64,000 bases of DNA from Longispora fulva (GTDB taxonomy: Bacteria > Actinomycetota > Actinomycetes > Mycobacteriales > Micromonosporaceae). This document shows positions 61,343-64,000 of this stretch, piece after piece. Position 1 is the first letter of the stretch; each line of letters starts with the position of its first letter. The position numbers and the translations under genes were made by a program. The notes below the pieces were generated by a model. The model ran no database searches. It was not told the DNA's origin and was given only the letters and a program-made list of their open reading frames with translations. The stretch is from the NCBI RefSeq assembly GCF_015751905.1, contig NZ_JADOUF010000001.1:7928501-7992500 (forward strand). The letters run 5' to 3'.

Positions 61343-61348
61343 AGGATA
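61343..61348 (-). promoter_or_regulatory. -10 box TATCCT of the isomerase gene (leaderless)
   Basis: Minus-strand TATCCT, 7 nt, then ATG 61335. Confidence 0.55.
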
Positions 61349-61377
61349 ATCGGCTGGAACGCGGGGGCCGTTGAACC

Positions 61378-61383
61378 TAGCGT
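61378..61383 (+). promoter_or_regulatory. -10 box TAGCGT of the RsgA-like gene
   Basis: Ends 10 nt before ATG 61394, so the transcript carries at most a few leader bases. Confidence 0.45.
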
Positions 61384-61393
61384 GGATCCCCTG

Positions 61394-62017
61394 ATGAGCA
61401 TTGATCTTGACTCTCTGGGCTGGGGCGAGGACCTGGCCGCGGCGTTCGCCCCGTACCGTCGTCGGGGCCTGCGCCCCGGACGCGTGCTCAGAGTCGACCA
61501 GGGCGTCTGCGTCATCTACACCGCCGCCGGCATCGTCCGGGGCAGCCTGGGCGGCGCGATGCTGTCCCGCGGAGCCCGCTCGCCGCTGACCATGCCGTGC
61601 GTCGGCGACTGGGTGGTCCTGCGGTCCTGGGCCGACGGGCCGAAGACCATCGAGGCCGTCCTGCCCCGCCGGACCACGTGGGTCTGGCCGGGCGCGGCGC
61701 GCGCCCAGGCCGCCAATCTCGACGCCGTCCTCCTCGACGACCCCGCCGGCTGGCGGCCGGAGGACCTGCCGACGGTCGCGGCCCCGCCCGTGCCGTTCCC
61801 GAGGGGCTTCACCCTGGGCCTGCTCGGCGTCGGCCGGTCGGTCGTCACGAGCCTGGAGACCGTCACCGACGACGGCCTGATCATGCTCCCCGACGGGGGC
61901 GTCGTCCTCGAGATCAGTCGGGTCTCCGACAGCCCGAAACTGCCCCGCCAGCTGGGCAGACAGAAAATGTCAGAGGGCACGGATACAGTGGCTGACTGGC
62001 GCCCGTCTGGGCGCTGA
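61394..62017 (+). CDS. Reduced RsgA-like protein (OB domain with a degenerate GTPase remnant)
   Basis: 207 residues versus about 330 in RsgA. Residues 1-105 match the RsgA N-terminal region: [64 protein letters not shown] in segments. Then instead of the circularly permuted GTPase there is only a short stretch, [17 protein letters not shown] (a P-loop lookalike with Arg for Lys and missing residues) and [11 protein letters not shown] (compare LPGGGVLIDTPG). The zinc-finger end is absent. So ribosome-dependent GTP hydrolysis is not expected; it could still bind RNA. ATG 61394 ([10 protein letters not shown]); GTG 61382 overlaps the -10 box. Confidence 0.7.
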   Translation: MSIDLDSLGWGEDLAAAFAPYRRRGLRPGRVLRVDQGVCVIYTAAGIVRGSLGGAMLSRGARSPLTMPCVGDWVVLRSWADGPKTIEAVLPRRTTWVWPGAARAQAANLDAVLLDDPAGWRPEDLPTVAAPPVPFPRGFTLGLLGVGRSVVTSLETVTDDGLIMLPDGGVVLEISRVSDSPKLPRQLGRQKMSEGTDTVADWRPSGR

Positions 62018-62058
62018 CCGGGCACACCACCGCCGAAACACTCCGTGAGGGTCGCATC

Positions 62059-64000
<1,942 letters not shown>

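Noticed and set aside
61336..61515. 60-residue N-terminal extension of the maleylpyruvate isomerase-type protein
   Set aside because: Overlaps the divergent promoter and the start of the RsgA-like gene; Arg-rich and not conserved-looking.

Overview
The window is chromosomal DNA of a high-GC actinomycete. A Micromonosporales/Micromonosporaceae-like organism is my inference from composition, from a mycothiol-type maleylpyruvate isomerase, an ANTAR regulator (PdtaR), LCP and DUF1876 proteins, and the conserved order pyk-tesB ... pdtaR ... polA-rpsA-coaE-uvrB ... MBL hydrolase-uvrA, which is also the mycobacterial order. Coding is dense on both strands. No insertion sequence, CRISPR array, rRNA or phage gene was seen.

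Layout: 1-0.9 kb, end of an exported protein and a small membrane protein; 1-6.8 kb, glutamate synthase gltBD; 6.9-10.4 kb, an Hrp1-like CBS protein, pyruvate kinase, TesB and an Rrf2 regulator; 10.5-18.5 kb, a cell-surface block (secreted M1-like peptidase, PAP2 enzyme, secreted pyroglutamyl-peptidase-like protein, Ser-Pro-rich surface protein, DUF1876, LCP protein) ending in a tRNA-Leu(CAA); 18.5-27 kb, pdtaR, a livJHMGF branched-chain amino acid ABC operon and a second amino acid ABC operon; 27-41.5 kb, polA, two MFS/regulator modules, a methyltransferase, rpsA, coaE and uvrB; 41.7-49.3 kb, a Mn-riboswitch-controlled TerC gene, peptidoglycan-recycling type genes (NlpC/P60, dipeptide epimerase, cytosolic beta-lactamase-fold protein) and typA; 49.4-57.5 kb, AraC-AzlC-AzlD and a Pls/PosA-type synthetase followed by an M1 aminopeptidase; 57.6-64 kb, a CYTH-CHAD protein beside a PPK1 fragment, an MBL hydrolase, a reduced RsgA-like protein and the 5' part of uvrA.

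Most notable: (i) a Pls/PosA-family nonribosomal peptide synthetase (52102-56115) whose specificity residues I read as lysine-like, translationally coupled to an M1 aminopeptidase; (ii) two copies of an exactly 100-bp nested-hairpin repeat (38273-38372 and 47251-47350) whose outer arms are identical while the central stem differs by compensatory base changes; (iii) a yybP-ykoY riboswitch before terC in which the closing strand can alternatively pair with the Shine-Dalgarno; (iv) a genome-wide habit of placing a TANNNT -10 box 6-7 nt before the start codon (15 genes here), twice using the upstream stop codon TAG as the start of the -10; (v) several eroded or reduced relatives of known enzymes (Ser-for-Cys C15 peptidase, PPK1 fragment, RsgA without a normal P-loop).
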